A stretch of 64,000 nucleotides of DNA from positions 60,478,930 to 60,542,929 of the forward strand of contig JANCRA010000001.1 of the NCBI GenBank assembly GCA_024362935.1, in the 5' to 3' direction. Of the stretch, positions 11,001 to 23,945 are shown piece by piece; position 1 is the stretch's first letter; each line of letters opens with the position of its first letter. Made by a program: the position numbers and the translations under genes. The notes under the pieces are model-generated. The model saw only the letters and a program-made list of their open reading frames with translations, did not search any database and was not told where the DNA came from. This DNA comes from Setophaga petechia (Eukaryota; Chordata; Aves; Passeriformes; Parulidae).

Positions 11001-11365
11001 CTGGAAAAAAACAAGAAGTGCTCTGATACAATTCAAGTTTCATCCCAGAATTTTGAAGAATATATTTTTCTTCTTTCTTTTTTTTTTTAATTTGAAGTAT
11101 TCTTAATTAAGAATATTCCTTTAAAATAATGCTTTTGAAGAGAGTGATTTTTTTTAATGCACTTGTCCTGGTTATTTTGAGCTGAGTAATTTTTAATGAA
11201 TTCTTAGCAAACAAAATATTCCATTGTTTACACAGTTCTTTTAACAAGCAATTAGAGTCAGTAACACTCCATGAATAAGACCTTTTGCCACTGGCTTTCA
11301 TGACATGGATTTGAAATATAAACATTACTAAAAAAAAAATTTCAAGCTGTGAATCAAAGCTGTTT
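8081..11365. other. Intergenic, no gene recognised
   Basis: Unique-looking sequence with no exon, RNA gene or clear transposon. The part from about 8940 to 9860 is AT-rich with T-runs. A moderately GC-rich patch near 10380-10720 contains open frames on both strands but no recognisable protein. T-rich low-complexity sequence lies near 11060-11100. Confidence 0.6.
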
Positions 11366-11492
11366 CCTGGGGCTTGGAGCAGTGTGGTCTATGGGAGGTG
11401 TCCCTGCCCACGGCAGGAGTTTGGAATCAGATGAGCTCTGAGATCCCCTCCAACCCAAACCATCCTGTGACTCCATGATTCTATGATTTCTG
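11366..11492 (+). mobile_element. CR1 LINE 3'-end fragment
   Basis: Contains GTGTCCCTGCCCACGGCAGG, then GATCCCCTCCAACCCAAACC, then ATGATTCTATGATT. This is the sense-strand 3' terminus of avian CR1, ending in the diagnostic short ATTCTATG-type tail repeat near 11490. The copy is moderately diverged and 5'-truncated. Confidence 0.85.
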
Positions 11493-12429
11493 GACTGAGC
11501 ACCAGTCTTGAACCCTGTGTGACTGGCTGGCTGACTCAGAAAGCATAAATGGTTCCCTTTCCAGAGTTCCCAGGGGTTTGTTACTTCTGCTTCAGTAGTG
11601 AGAGACTCTGGGAAATACGTGCATTTCTCTGGCCTGGCAGGACTCATTTTAATATTACCTTGCCATGTAAACCCAAGAGAAAGATCTGCATGTGGAAAAG
11701 CTGGCTGTGACAACCTCAATAGCATCAAGGTGAGGAACTAAGTGTGATCTTGGCTGACAAACTCCACAGAGGCTGCCAGGGCTGCAAGGGGAAGCAGGAA
11801 ACCCAGGAGCCCACACTGGCATGCCAGCACTGAAATTGTGCCCAGCCTTCCTTCTGAATGCTTTTGCTGAGTGCTTTGTAAACACTTCCAGGCATTTCCT
11901 AAAAGAAAAATGTGAGAGGTGACTGTAATTTGATCTACCACCTGTTTTAGATTTAGAGCATCCTTTCAATGAAGGAAGCTGAAAAAGGAAATTAATAACA
12001 ACACCCCCTGCTTCCCATCCACAGGCATTGCCAGCACTGGAGATGAAAAGGCTTTCCAAGAGGGAGCAGAGTTAACCAGAACTGATAAAGAGGTAGGCTG
12101 GAATTTTATGGGGGAAATAAGTCAGCATTGAGATTTTAGATAGGGGAACATGGTCAGGGAGGTGAGAAAAGGGAAATATTTTAATGACAAAAGTTTGGAC
12201 AGACTGAAGACAAAAGACTTGGTCAGAAAAGGAGATCTTAAAAGAAACCAGTGCATATGAGACACTGTTGACTGGAAAGAAGCCGAGTTTTAAAAAACCA
12301 CAATTGTGAGACTATGGAGGTTTTAAACTTGAGTAGAGGAGAAATGCAGCAGCTGGTTTCATGACCCAGACAGCAGGGAGTGCTCATGGCAAGAATAAAA
12401 CAGACATAAGAATAAAGATATGCACAACT

Positions 12430-12640
12430 TCCAAACCATGTCCCTAATCACCACACCTACCTGTCTTCTCAATTTCTACAGGGACAGTGACTCCAACACT
12501 TCCCTGGGTAACATGGGCACCCTTTTCCATGAAAAAAATTTTCCTAATATTTAGCCTAAACCTCTTCTGGTGCAACTTGAAGCCGTTTCTTGTTGTCCCA
12601 TCTCTTGTTCCCCCTGCTTTCATGGTGCCAAGGGCTGCTT
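12430..12640 (-). mobile_element. CR1 LINE fragment
   Basis: On the plus strand it shows AACCATGTCCCTAATCACCA, GACAGTGACTCCAACACTTC, a TTCCTAATATTTAGCCTAAA segment and GCAACTTGAAGCCGTTTC. These are the antisense of the conserved CR1 block just upstream of the 3' terminus, so the element is on the minus strand. The right limit is uncertain because similarity fades after about 12610. Confidence 0.75.
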
Positions 12641-13770
12641 TAATGAGCTCTACCATTCTCAGTTCCATCAGTTCTCTGCTTACATCCTCCCCAGACACAC
12701 AAGAATGTACAAAGTGTTTGCTTCTTTACATTTGGGTCAGGTGAGTGAAATAAACACCATCTCCTCCAGCTGACAGAAACTCCTTTCCCATCCTGATTTA
12801 TACCTAGAATTTTTTTTTTATTCTGAACTACAGAGAGGTCTTTCCATTTATTAATAAGAAAAAAAAAACTTGGTAGAATCCAGAGGAAACAAAAATATGG
12901 TACTTCCCAGATAATATCCCTGTAGAGAAGTAGCTTCTCTGTTTCTCCATTAGAGAACCGTTTGCCAGAGATCAATTAAAGTGTGGTTGGGATATAAAAT
13001 GAAATATCAATCCAGCAGGAAATAGCAACAGGTATTAGCAGACAATAGACACACATTAGTTACATGCACTCACCAACAAGAAGGCTTGGGTTGCCTTATC
13101 TTGGGAAAAACAAGGATCAGCAGGATACACAGGGAATTGTAGTAGATGTACCATCATTGCAGGCAGGCAATGGAAAGGGTGCAAAAAACACTATCACAGA
13201 GGGAAAAAATTAAATCAGACACAGGAAAATATTATTTCCATATTGAAATATAATTTAAAGGACATTTCAAAGTATTTTAAGGTTTTTAAAATGTAAACAA
13301 CAGTTAAAGATTTAAAGTGTTTTAAAAGTTTTGAAGTATTGCAAAGGCACACTTTTATACCAGTATAAATTCAGAAAAACTGAGAATTAGGCAATCATAG
13401 GACTGTGGATTAAGTTTGAACTCTGTCAAAGTTTGTATTCTATGAAGTTTGTATTCCATGGGATCCCTTCAGCACCACCACAGCAGAAATATGGAACAGT
13501 TACCACTCCTGGGAGCTGCTGGGTGCCTCCTCCTGCTCCCACACGTGAGGTTACAGAAGAGCAGGAACAACACAAACAAGCTGTACTACCACTGAAAACA
13601 TGCACTGAGGAGGAAACTCCTTTCAGCTCATGGGTAGGAGTAGGGAAGCTTGCTGATGTTATTTTAGGAGAAGATCCTTCTATTATTTGCCACATGGTAA
13701 TTCCAAAATATCCTAATGAAGTAAATAGTGTCTATGTGTATTTCTGCACTGATATATCTATGAAAAAATT
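12641..13770. other. Intergenic, no gene recognised
   Basis: AT-rich unique-looking DNA with no recognisable gene. A 153-codon frame that starts at 13433 runs into the adjacent TA/TG microsatellite and shows no domain, so it is not annotated as coding. Confidence 0.55.
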
Positions 13771-13817
13771 TATGTGTGTGTATGTGTATATATATATATA
13801 TATGTATATATATCACA

Positions 13818-13869
<52 letters not shown>

Positions 13870-13870
13870 T
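13771..13870. repeat. Compound TG/TA/CA microsatellite
   Basis: A TGTG stretch runs into (TA)n, is interrupted by TCACACTG, resumes as about 18 TA units and ends in (CA)n. The whole block is nearly self-complementary and can extrude as a hairpin. Length is likely polymorphic. Frames through it translate as alternating Tyr/Ile and are artefacts. Confidence 0.95.
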
Positions 13871-16800
13871 AAAATGGACTTTTTAAAAATCTAGAAGAGA
13901 TTCTAGATCTTGATAATTAACTGGATACATGTGAGAGCCATCTGGACCACCCAATTTCCAGTCTTATTCCCTTCAACACTTGCTGAACCCTAAATTATCA
14001 CAGCTTTTTAGGCATGCTGGCTGCAATTACTGTGCTGCCAGGACATTGTGCATCCAGTCTCTGTGAGCCCTTTGGCTGCCTCCTCTGGGCACTTCAGTAA
14101 TGAAGGAACAAAATGAAGTTTTCTTTTATTGGAATAAAAGCTTCCTCATCTACCATGCTGGATAAACCAGGGGGTTTATCATCACCTGGACAGTGGGAAA
14201 TTACTCTGCAGAGCTGAGTGTAGTATCTGTGCCCAGTTTCCTGAAATGTAAAGTGGCTCAGCTGGAGGCAAATTCCACGTGCTTCTCTGCACAGAGGCGA
14301 GGATGTATGTTTGTAAACAGACAGATGAAGTGTTCTTTGGATGGTTTGTGGGCTCCTTCTGGAGTGACAGCCTTGATCTCCCCCAGCACCAAAAGATTAC
14401 AGATAACACTGATCAAACAACAACCCCTGGCATAGTGTTGATTTTCACTTCACAGGAATTTTCATTTCTATGAATATTACAACACTGTACATACAACTAC
14501 AAATATCTGTAGGGATCCTTCTTGCATGCTCTGAATGCTGCTGTGTTTGGTGTGTGCAGAGGAGAAGCACCAGACAAGCAGGGGACAGGAGCTGGGTGTC
14601 ACCAGGAGGAGCAGCTCCCAAGGCTGTAAATTGCATCAGTGATGTCCAGCCTTCAGAGGAACGAGGGACAGCCACTCCAAAGGGCCATCCTGGATAAAAG
14701 CTTCCCTCCTAATGCACTGCAATCTTCTCTCCTTCTCTATAGCAGGGAACAAAATGGCATGCTCACCTGTTTCTCTTTTTTTTTTTTAATAAGTTACTTT
14801 AAAAATGTCAAACTCTATAGGTTATCCACTGTCACTTACCAGAGCAGAGATTCGTGCCTCATCCTCGTGCACGATTTGTACCAGAGTGTGTCACCCAGGC
14901 ATTTTCTGGTCCTTCTTTCTCCTTCAAATATGTCCTGTCTGTGCTTATTCAAAGCACAACTTTTTGAAATTACAGAAATACTTTCTGAGACTTCACAAGT
15001 TGCAGAAACAGGTCGCTTGGAGGATTTTTGTCAGCCTTTGCAGGGCAGGTATTAGAGAAAGTTACTTTGAAGTATCCCTTTGAACAGCAGATCTGTGGTA
15101 TGATTCTCTTCCAGCTCACTTCTGCTGCAATCCAGAGAAACAAATTGATTTTCCCCCCTTTTTAATTCTATTTGAGTTTTGAAACATTGGTAGTTATTCA
15201 GCCTTTATTTAATGTCACGCACTGCTAACCCTGGGTTTGTTTGGGGGTTTTACTGTTGTTTTTAGCAAACAGAAGGTGTCAAACCCAAACTAGGTTTCAT
15301 AACAAAGCCATTACATAACTGCCCAATTAGCAGCTCGTTCAGTGCTATTAATAGCAGCTCCACATCCAACCCGCTCTGTGCAGTGCTACAATAACTGGCA
15401 AGAGGAGGCTTCTCATTAGTTATTCATTCTCAGAGGAGAATAAATGGACTTGGTGGAGATTTATGAGATGCAGAGTAACGTGCTGTTTATTAGCTGCCAG
15501 GCTGCTGCCTCTTGCACTGCTCTCTGCTTTTCCTGACTCCCAGGAGATGCTCATCCCCGAGAACCACCCCTTCAAGCCAGTGAAGACATCCTGTGTGCAT
15601 CCCAGACAGAGACATAGCTCCCACCAAGGTGGGCTCCAAGCCAGGAGCCCCTTGGAGTCTCTCCCTATGCACAGTGTCTGTAATTTGGTGTCACCTTTCA
15701 GTGACTGACAGGCTGTAATTCACTCTGCAGTGACAGTGGTGTTTCACCCCACCTGTGCTGCCCTGCTCCTCCATTTCAGCTGCTCTGGGCTAGGTGTTGC
15801 CCACGCTGTGACCACTCAAACAAAAATACCCAGACCAAGCTGAACAGTCTTTTGAAAGACTTTTTCTTTTTTTTTTTTTTTTTTTTTTTTTACTGGAGTT
15901 TTGATCATTTGAAGCCACTTAGGCTGCTGACCACACAATCTGATTCAGAACTTCTTGTAACTTTCTGCACAATACTTTTTTTTATTTCCAAAGAGAGATC
16001 AGATCTGATTTCTATTTTTAAAATAGGCTACTTTAAGTGTTGCAGCATGTGAGCTGGTTTGATCTTACATTCCTCTGTTCCTGAACTCCAACGTGGAAAT
16101 AAAGAATTTGTGAAGAGATTTTCTGTGGCCTGATGACAACCTTACATTCTTTACCACAGTGACTTCCTTTTATATTGGATCTCTCACCTGACAAAAACAT
16201 GGGTCAAATCTCCCTCTATATATATCTACACATGTCTCTAAAATAATTTCTTCTCCCGAGGTCCATATTCTCTTCTCCTTGGGTGCCTCCACTAATCCTG
16301 AATTCCAGACTGGTTAAGGTTTTACCTCTCTTCACTGTATCATGATTCCCATCAGGGGCTGTCTATGGGGATACCAAAGGCTCTTGCACTCCTTTCCCCT
16401 AGGCACAAGCTGCTTCAGAATTAAGGATTTACTTACACTGGTACAAAATGAGCTGCATAATTAAAGGGTCTGACTGAATATTGATTCAGGTTTCTGTTCC
16501 TGCATTGCTTCCTTGTTGACATAATTGTCCTTCAGCCCTCTGTACTTGTCCTACAGTTGTATGTCCTCCCTGGGGAAAAAAAAACCAAGAGGAGAGAGAT
16601 TTCCAGAGTCACCATGATCACAAATCATCAACCAATCACCCACCAAATTTTACATTCTTGTAGTTTATAAAAAGCATGACACTGAAGATGTCAAGATGGC
16701 TGCCATACACACCCAAGGACAAAAGACTCAGTCCTAACCTTACTGCTGGTTTTTGCTGGGTATATACATGCAAGTGTCTGCACTCCAGTGTAGATGTCCT

Positions 16801-19800
16801 GGACACCTTAATTAGGTAGACAGGAGTGGGTATTTCTGTGTGCTGGATTTCAGAACTAGGTAGAAAACAACAATTGAATTTTCTTTCTAAAAATATTTTC
16901 AAAGATATTGCCTTGGTTTTCACAAATTTTATAGAAAAATGGGGAAAAAACCCTAAGTTAAAATCATAGGAAAATTTGAGTAATAGTTTTTCAAAACTCA
17001 GTAAGACACTCAGAACTGGAACAGGCTGAACATCTCTGAAGCCTGTCTGAGCTTCAAAAGAGACATTGCAGGGATTGCATTAAATTAGGCTGCTATTCTC
17101 CCACTTTGCTGAAAAAATGAGTGTCCTTTCTGTGTAGAATAACTGGCTAGGATCAGCTTTAAGAATGGCTGGCAAAGGACTTGGCATAGAAAAGCAGGCT
17201 TCCCCTCCAACCCCACAAACTAGCTCACCTTTGGTGTGGGTCTGTCGAGTGAAAACCTTACAGAAAAATGACTGTGACCTATTTTGTTTCATAGCAAACG
17301 TGGCTCTGATGCTCAGATAAAGATTCCTGTACTTCCTGAGTGCTCAAAGCTACTTACATGGGAGAAGATTGCTTGGTAAGTAAGGATTTGTAAGATCCAA
17401 CGAGCCTAAGAGCATAAGAAACATGGGGCTGTCAAATCACCAGTCCCTCCAGCCCTGGTCTCTGCCAGCAGGAGCTTTCTGGGACTCCTGATTCTGGCTT
17501 TATGTGATCTGTACCCAGCACCAATACAATCCAGACACAATCAAAAAAATATCAAACCATTCAGACAGCTTTTCATCTGACAAACCTCTAAGTGAAGGAT
17601 TAATATGCCCTGAGAGATTCAGAGAGATAAAAGCTTTGTGTTTAGTTCAACAGCCCTGCCAAAGGGTTCAGAAAGCTGTTTCCCAAGTGTTAAAACACAG
17701 CCCTCATCTGCATTTGTAATTTAGCATCCCTGGAACTATAAACAGCAATAGCTCATGCATAAACTCACCCTTCATCCATCATCAGCAGAAAAATTAGTTT
17801 ATCCATGGTGTAAGATTTCTTCTTTACTTCAGATTGTGGAGACAGGGTTCTTGTTGTATTATTTCTCTCATCACTTTCCCAATCTCAGCTGAAAAATAAG
17901 ACATCTACTTGACCTTGAAGCCTCTGATATGAGGAAAAGGTATTTTCTAAATGATTAAAATGAAGTGGTTCTACGCAGTTCTCTGCTCTACCTGCAGTCA
18001 AGGTTTACTCATCTTTTTTCAAAGAACAAAAAAGAAGTTAAAAATATTAAAATCATCAAGTACAAGTAATGCACTGGGGTTTTCTTAATTATGCCAATTT
18101 TGGGGAGCCCCTAGAAACATTACAAGTTTCTGGTGTGAAAAAGACATGTGGTTGAGACACTTTTTCATAGTGTGCTTTTCTTAGCAGGGATTTTGAATAT
18201 CAGTCCCAAACATTTTTCCTCAGTAGAGCACATTTGCTCTGCCTTTCAGACTCTTTTTTTTTTTAAGGTGGATGAATATGTTTAATAACTGAACTACTGG
18301 TAATGGAATTATCTCCTGTGTCTCTATAAAAGGAAAGCATATGCTTTTACACAAATTATTTATAAGCAAATGCCACAGTTGAAGTTATGAGCATTATAAA
18401 TAATGCCTGTCAGCTGAAATCTTTCTCAAGTTGAAAATTGAGGTTACACTAAGCTAAGTGAATGGAGTAACAAGGAACTGGAGAGATTGAAGGTAGAAGT
18501 ACCTCCCCATTTGCATAATGACTGAACAGGAGGCAAGAAAGGAATGCTGAGATATGAGGAGCTGCTCTTCTCCAGGAGTTTCCAGAGGTGCCTGCACAGA
18601 GAGCTGGGCTGGTGTGTGCAGGGAGCCAGGCACAGGCACCTGCTGACCCCTGGCTGTGACAGCCATGACAATGTGCCAGTGCTGCCAGCAGGAAATGAGC
18701 TCACCCCAAGGAGCTGCTGGGTTAGGGGGGCCTGGGCTCAGCCCTGCCTGGCATTGACTGCTGCCTTTCCAGCCCAGGCCCTCTGGACACGTTACCTGAG
18801 AGCCTGGCAACCACCTGGGTATCATGAAAACTGAAGAGGTCATTCAGGAAAACAGTAATAGGGAATGAAAGGGCTCCACAGGAGATCCTGGGCCAGTGAA
18901 GATGTCTTTGCTCACTGTCCCATCTTTAATTAGTTGACAGATGCATGTGCCTAACTGAGAATTTGCAAGTTCACTTCTTTTTAAACAGATTGATAGGAAC
19001 AGAAAGGGTTGAATCTGTAGAACTGCAATGTGAATGACAACACTTGAGGCAACAGAAAATCTCAGCAAGGAATTTACGAGCTACTTGGTTTTCTTTCCCA
19101 TTTTTTCACTTGATTCCTTTGCAGGTCAGCCTGCCCACAGGCCTTGTCTTTTTTGCAAGCATACAGGAATTGAACATATAGGACCAGCAGGATGTTTCTG
19201 GGCCATATCAGCCATCTATATTATGGGCAGCTTCCCCTCTTGCCTTGCTCTGCTAATCAGATTAAAATGCTACTCCAAGCCAATACAACATTATCAGTTA
19301 GAAAACTCTGCTTGGTAGCCAGCCCACACATAGCCATTTTCAGCTTGGAGCCATTTGTTCAGCTCCACTGTTATCCTTTAATTTCCATTAAGCTTGCCCC
19401 CAAATGCTGTTAATACCATTTGTGTGTTCAGAGTGCAGCTGCATCCTCTCTCAGTCCTTGGTTTGGGGCTCTGATCAGAAGACAGGTTTTTCTTTTCCCT
19501 GTCCTCCTTGAATGGCTGCTCAGAGCTGTTCAGATCAAGCTGTTCCATCCCCCTGGCAGCTTTTCAGATTGGACTTTCTCTTTTTTAAATATGGTAAAGC
19601 CAACTTCTACCCATTACTTAAAATTACATGTCTAAATCAGATTATAATTATTATTTGGGGGACATCTCATCAGCCCTTCTCTATGCTTGCTTAAAATAGA
19701 AAAAAAATACTATATCTACTGTGATAAATTCTGGCACCACAAGTCTCATTTAACCATCATCTGAGTAAGACAAAGTCAAGCCCATCTCTAAATAGTTGTT

Positions 19801-22800
19801 TCCAAGTGATAAGGAAACTAGATGCTCAGACACCCAACTAGAGACAGCCAAGATTTACCTGGGATTTTATCCAAAAGAGGAGACTCCCTCCCTTTCCACG
19901 AGAGAAGAGAAAGTTTGGGTTGGAACACTGGTTGAGTAGAGTACACCAGATATTTGATTTATCAACATTTTTCCTCTTACCTGTGCTCATTTGTATACAG
20001 TGATAGAAATAATTTGTTTCTGTGAGAAACAGTTGTGTTTCTGTCTCTATTGTGTTTTTAAAAATGCATTCTATGTAGTGTATTTTGCATTAGCAAACTT
20101 GCAGAGCACTCCACTGCACACATATTTCACATGCATACACTGATCAATATCATGCAGAAATGCTGCTCCATTTCTAAAAAACAGCCTAAGGATTCTCTGT
20201 ACAGCTCATAAAGGCCCCAAATCCCATTTTTTCCCTGACTTTAGCAGCACATTACTGTGTTTCCAGGGGACACAGATATGAGTTACCACGTCTGATTGTG
20301 CAGTAATGGCTGTCCAGGGATTTACAACCTTTGCTATCTTCTTTTTACAAAGGATCCTGCCAAACATGAGCTTTTCTTTCAGGTAAAACAATTAGCCATA
20401 CACAATGAAATCAGGAATTATTGCCATTTTGGAACTTCTCCGAGGTTTTGGCAGGGTTGCTCTGGAAACCCATATAACCTCTCCCAATGGTTGGCACCCC
20501 ATAAATATCAGGGTCAAGAGCAATCTCTGCTTATAATTGTCCAAAGGAATTCGTTTCTGGCTCCTTTCATGATGTCATTGGCATTGTGAAAAATAATTGC
20601 TGAGGTTAAAATGTCTCTTGGTGACCTGTCCTGCAGTAAAATTGCTAACTCACAGTCACCACAACCCCCCAGGGCTGCTATCTGTGGCCTGCCCACTGCC
20701 TGATTGCAACTATTAGTCTGGGAGGATGGATGGCTCAGATAAAGAGATTAAGATAAATTCTCTGCATTCATCTCAGATTGAGAGGAGAAATGGCACTTCT
20801 TCATTTGGAGATGGATCAGTGGAAATAATTTTCAAATACTACTGACTATTCCTGACTCGAAAACAATTGTTAGTGCCTTGCAGCAACACAGTTTTCTTAT
20901 TTAAAATGAACATCATCGTTCAGAAATAACTCCCAAATTACCATCTCATTTCCCTTCCCCAAAAAGGCATTAAATGTGATCAGTGTGCTCACACAGGGAA
21001 ACAAATAAATGGTAGAAAATTAGTTCAGTGCACATATCAACTGACTAATGGGAGTTCTGAAGGCAGTGAAGAGATGCACAAGCCCAGTTTGCTCCCCTGG
21101 CTTGGTTTCAGGATCCTAAAAGAAATTCTAGAAATAGGAAAAGAGGAAATCCACAAGTGCCCCACTGGCTGTGTAAAAAGGTTAAAGGCATCTTGGATAG
21201 TTCTCATGCTGTGGTGAGCCAAGGGTACACTGGTAAGGAGACCCTTAAACTGACACAGAAGGGAAAAATAAATACAGGAAAGAGAAGGCAAAAATAACGT
21301 AGCAGGAGTCAAGATGGCAAAAGAAACTTCAAGGAGCTGCTTAACAAAAGGAAAAGATGTAATTTAGGTCTATTGCAGTGGAGAGATAATAACACACAGA
21401 ATTTTATATTGTTTAGCCTGTATCCATCTGAGCTACCAGCACTGGCATCTGGTGGTGTTTGGGGGTTGGTTTTGTTCTTTATAAATTAAATGTTAAATCA
21501 CTGCTTGGAGCCAGAAGCAAATGGGTAAAAGGGAAGTAATATCAGTAAATATAAAAAACGTGGGTAATCATGCTGACAACAAACTGGACACTCGCTGTCT
21601 TGAACAAAGCTCTACAAATTGAAGCACAAAGAGGAATTGACCCTCAGTTTATTCAACAAGAACATCCCTGAGCACCAAGTGGAGGAACAAACCTGTAGTT
21701 TGATGGCAGCCTCAGGCCTCTACTGCTGAAACAGCCTCAGGATTTCTACAAATTACAGAGGAGTCCCCAAACACAAGAAGCCATTTCCAGCACTAAATAA
21801 CAGTATATTTTAGTTGGTGTTTAAGAGACAGTTCCACAAGCCAAAACCAATTTTAAAGAACATGAGGTGTGAGAGAAAATAGAATTAAACTGAAGGAAGT
21901 GACAATTGAGAACTTAATAAAAACACTTTGACTAGATGCCCCCTAAAACCACAAGCCTGGGCTAAAAAAAGAGAACTGCAGGTTAAAAAGCAGCCTGGCT
22001 TTGAAGGAAATGAAAGCCACAGTACAGCAAGATAAATATTGCTATTTTCATTTCCTTGCTCTGTTCAACAGCATTCCCTTCATTCCCAGGCATGGGCTAA
22101 GAGAAGAAGGAAAAGGTGACAGCAGTGACTCTCAGTGAAAACTTTCACTTTAAAGAAAGGGAAGCAAAAGGTGTGGAAAGAGTCACTGGGCAAGCAGAGC
22201 TGAAACACTGAGAGCTTCTCAAACGTACCTTTGGTCCCCATGCTGTCCGGGGCAGCTTTGGAGCAGTTTGGGAAGCAGGAGCATCACTCACAGCACCCCA
22301 AAAGCACTTTGTTTCAGGAGTTTTGTGTTTGGCAAGATGTGAAGTAGTAAAATGTCAAGGGCAGGTTGTACATGAAGAAGCAAAAGACAGCTGCCTTCCT
22401 CTACTGAAAAGTAAAAATGAAAATGACATTTTGAATATAGAAAAGTATAGACAATTTCAGTAAATGCAGCTGTTGGGGAAAAAGGCCCAGAGCCTGTTTG
22501 AAGCTTATTAATGCCAATGATAGGTTTAAGAGTCTGACAGTTGGGTAAACATGTTTATTTTCTGGGTAAAATATTACAGTGATGCCACAAGGTGACCTTC
22601 AAATCTGTTCTTTCCAGAAAGAGCTGTAAAAGACTTTCTGTCTGCCAGTCTCAAGGACAAACTTAGCACACAGGGCTTGGCCCATCCTACTTCCCCTTGC
22701 CCGAGTCAATTACACATCAATTAAATTGTGCTCCCACATTCCCCTGGTCTCCTCTCCAGCCTTTCATCAAGCAGGTATTTAAAGGAAGCATTTCCTTCCT

Positions 22801-23575
22801 CCAGCACCTGCCAACGCTGTCAGCCCAAGGTGAGAGCGGGCTCAGAGCAAGAAAAGCACAGAGCAGCATCCCAAGGCTGCCCATTCCCACAGAACCTGAT
22901 GCTTTATTTCAGCAGCTCTTCTGGGGCCCACTCTTTCACAGCTTTAGATTTCTTGCCAGCTCAGAGGCTCCAGTTTCTCTAACGTTTTCTTTACGGTAAC
23001 TCCTGGCTACACCAAGCCAAAAGTACATATTTTTCAGCATAGATAAATCCCTTTCAGTCACATCTGAGAATGAGACAAATACATGAGCATTCACTACATC
23101 TTACTATGAGCATGGACAAGGCAGCCAAGGCAATAAATTCCAGGAGAAAGGCTTCTCCCAGGTGACCAGCAGGAAGTAAATGAATAAAGGTACATATGTT
23201 AGGCGAGGCAGAGTCCACAGCAAGACATGTGTAGAAAAGAGGGAGAGAATAAATCTTTCCCTTATTCTCAGTGGAACTGTATTAATCTTGCCTCAATTAG
23301 GCTTTTCTTACCTATTCCTTTTCTCCAGTGGGCAAGCAAATAAAATCCATAGGAAGGATGGAAAGAGGAGAGCCATGGCTGAGGCAGAATGTTCCCTTTG
23401 GATGTCTCGAGAAAAACCACCTCCCATTTCCACTGCCATGGGGTACAGAGTGTATCTCATGTATAGTAACAGATTGTACACACTCACCTCTTATGGCCAG
23501 GGTGCCTGCTGCACTCCTACACACAGAGAAATCCTGTGCCCTAGGTGTGTGCATGTAGGGGGATACAATATAAGA
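13871..23575. other. Intergenic, no gene recognised
   Basis: Nearly 10 kb of mostly AT-rich, unique-looking DNA. Apart from a T-tract of about 30 bases near 15861-15891 and short A/T runs (14777, 18256) I see no repeat family, exon or RNA gene. Short GC-richer patches (15530-15800, 18550-18800) hold open frames without recognisable protein features. Conserved non-coding enhancers could be here but cannot be recognised without alignment. Confidence 0.5.
15861..15891. repeat. Poly-T tract
   Basis: About 30 bases that are almost uninterrupted T, with a single C near 15866. No retroposed body precedes it that I can recognise, so it is listed as a simple repeat. Confidence 0.9.
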
Positions 23576-23945
23576 AAATAAAGGTAGTATAGAAAGTAAT
23601 CTTATCCCTTAAGGAGTTGTAGCTGAGCCAATTATTGGAGATTGGGAACAGGCCTGACTTTAACAGGCCACAGCTGTAGCCGATAATAAGAGTGTTGGAA
23701 AAGAGTGGGTTGGTTGGTTGAGGAGAACTGGAGTCAGCTGGTTGCTGCAAGAAGAAGGAAGGGTCAGTGCTTAGAGGACCTGCCTATGAGAACCATTAAG
23801 GAGGCATGAAATTCTAGCAATATGAAACCTTTGCAATATAATGACAACATGTGGGAAGCGGGGATTTGGAGGGACCTTCACAGTATAACCTTCAGATGTG
23901 ACAGTGTTGAGGCATGTTAATGAGCTCCTATGAGCAACTGACACA
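23576..23945 (+). mobile_element. Possible interspersed repeat (LTR-like), family not identified
   Basis: The composition and phrase structure resemble songbird LTR-derived repeats: GGAGTTGTAGCTGAGCCAAT, a mirrored AGGCCTGA...CAGGCCACAGCTGT segment, a GGTTGGTTGGTT run, and ACCTTCACAGTATAACCTTC. I found no target-site duplication or poly(A) signal that fixes the ends. The call rests on recalled similarity only and could be wrong. Confidence 0.3.

Noticed and set aside
13433..13894. 153-codon plus-strand ORF
   Set aside because: Its second half is the TA/TG microsatellite read as Tyr-Ile repeats. The first half has no recognisable domain.
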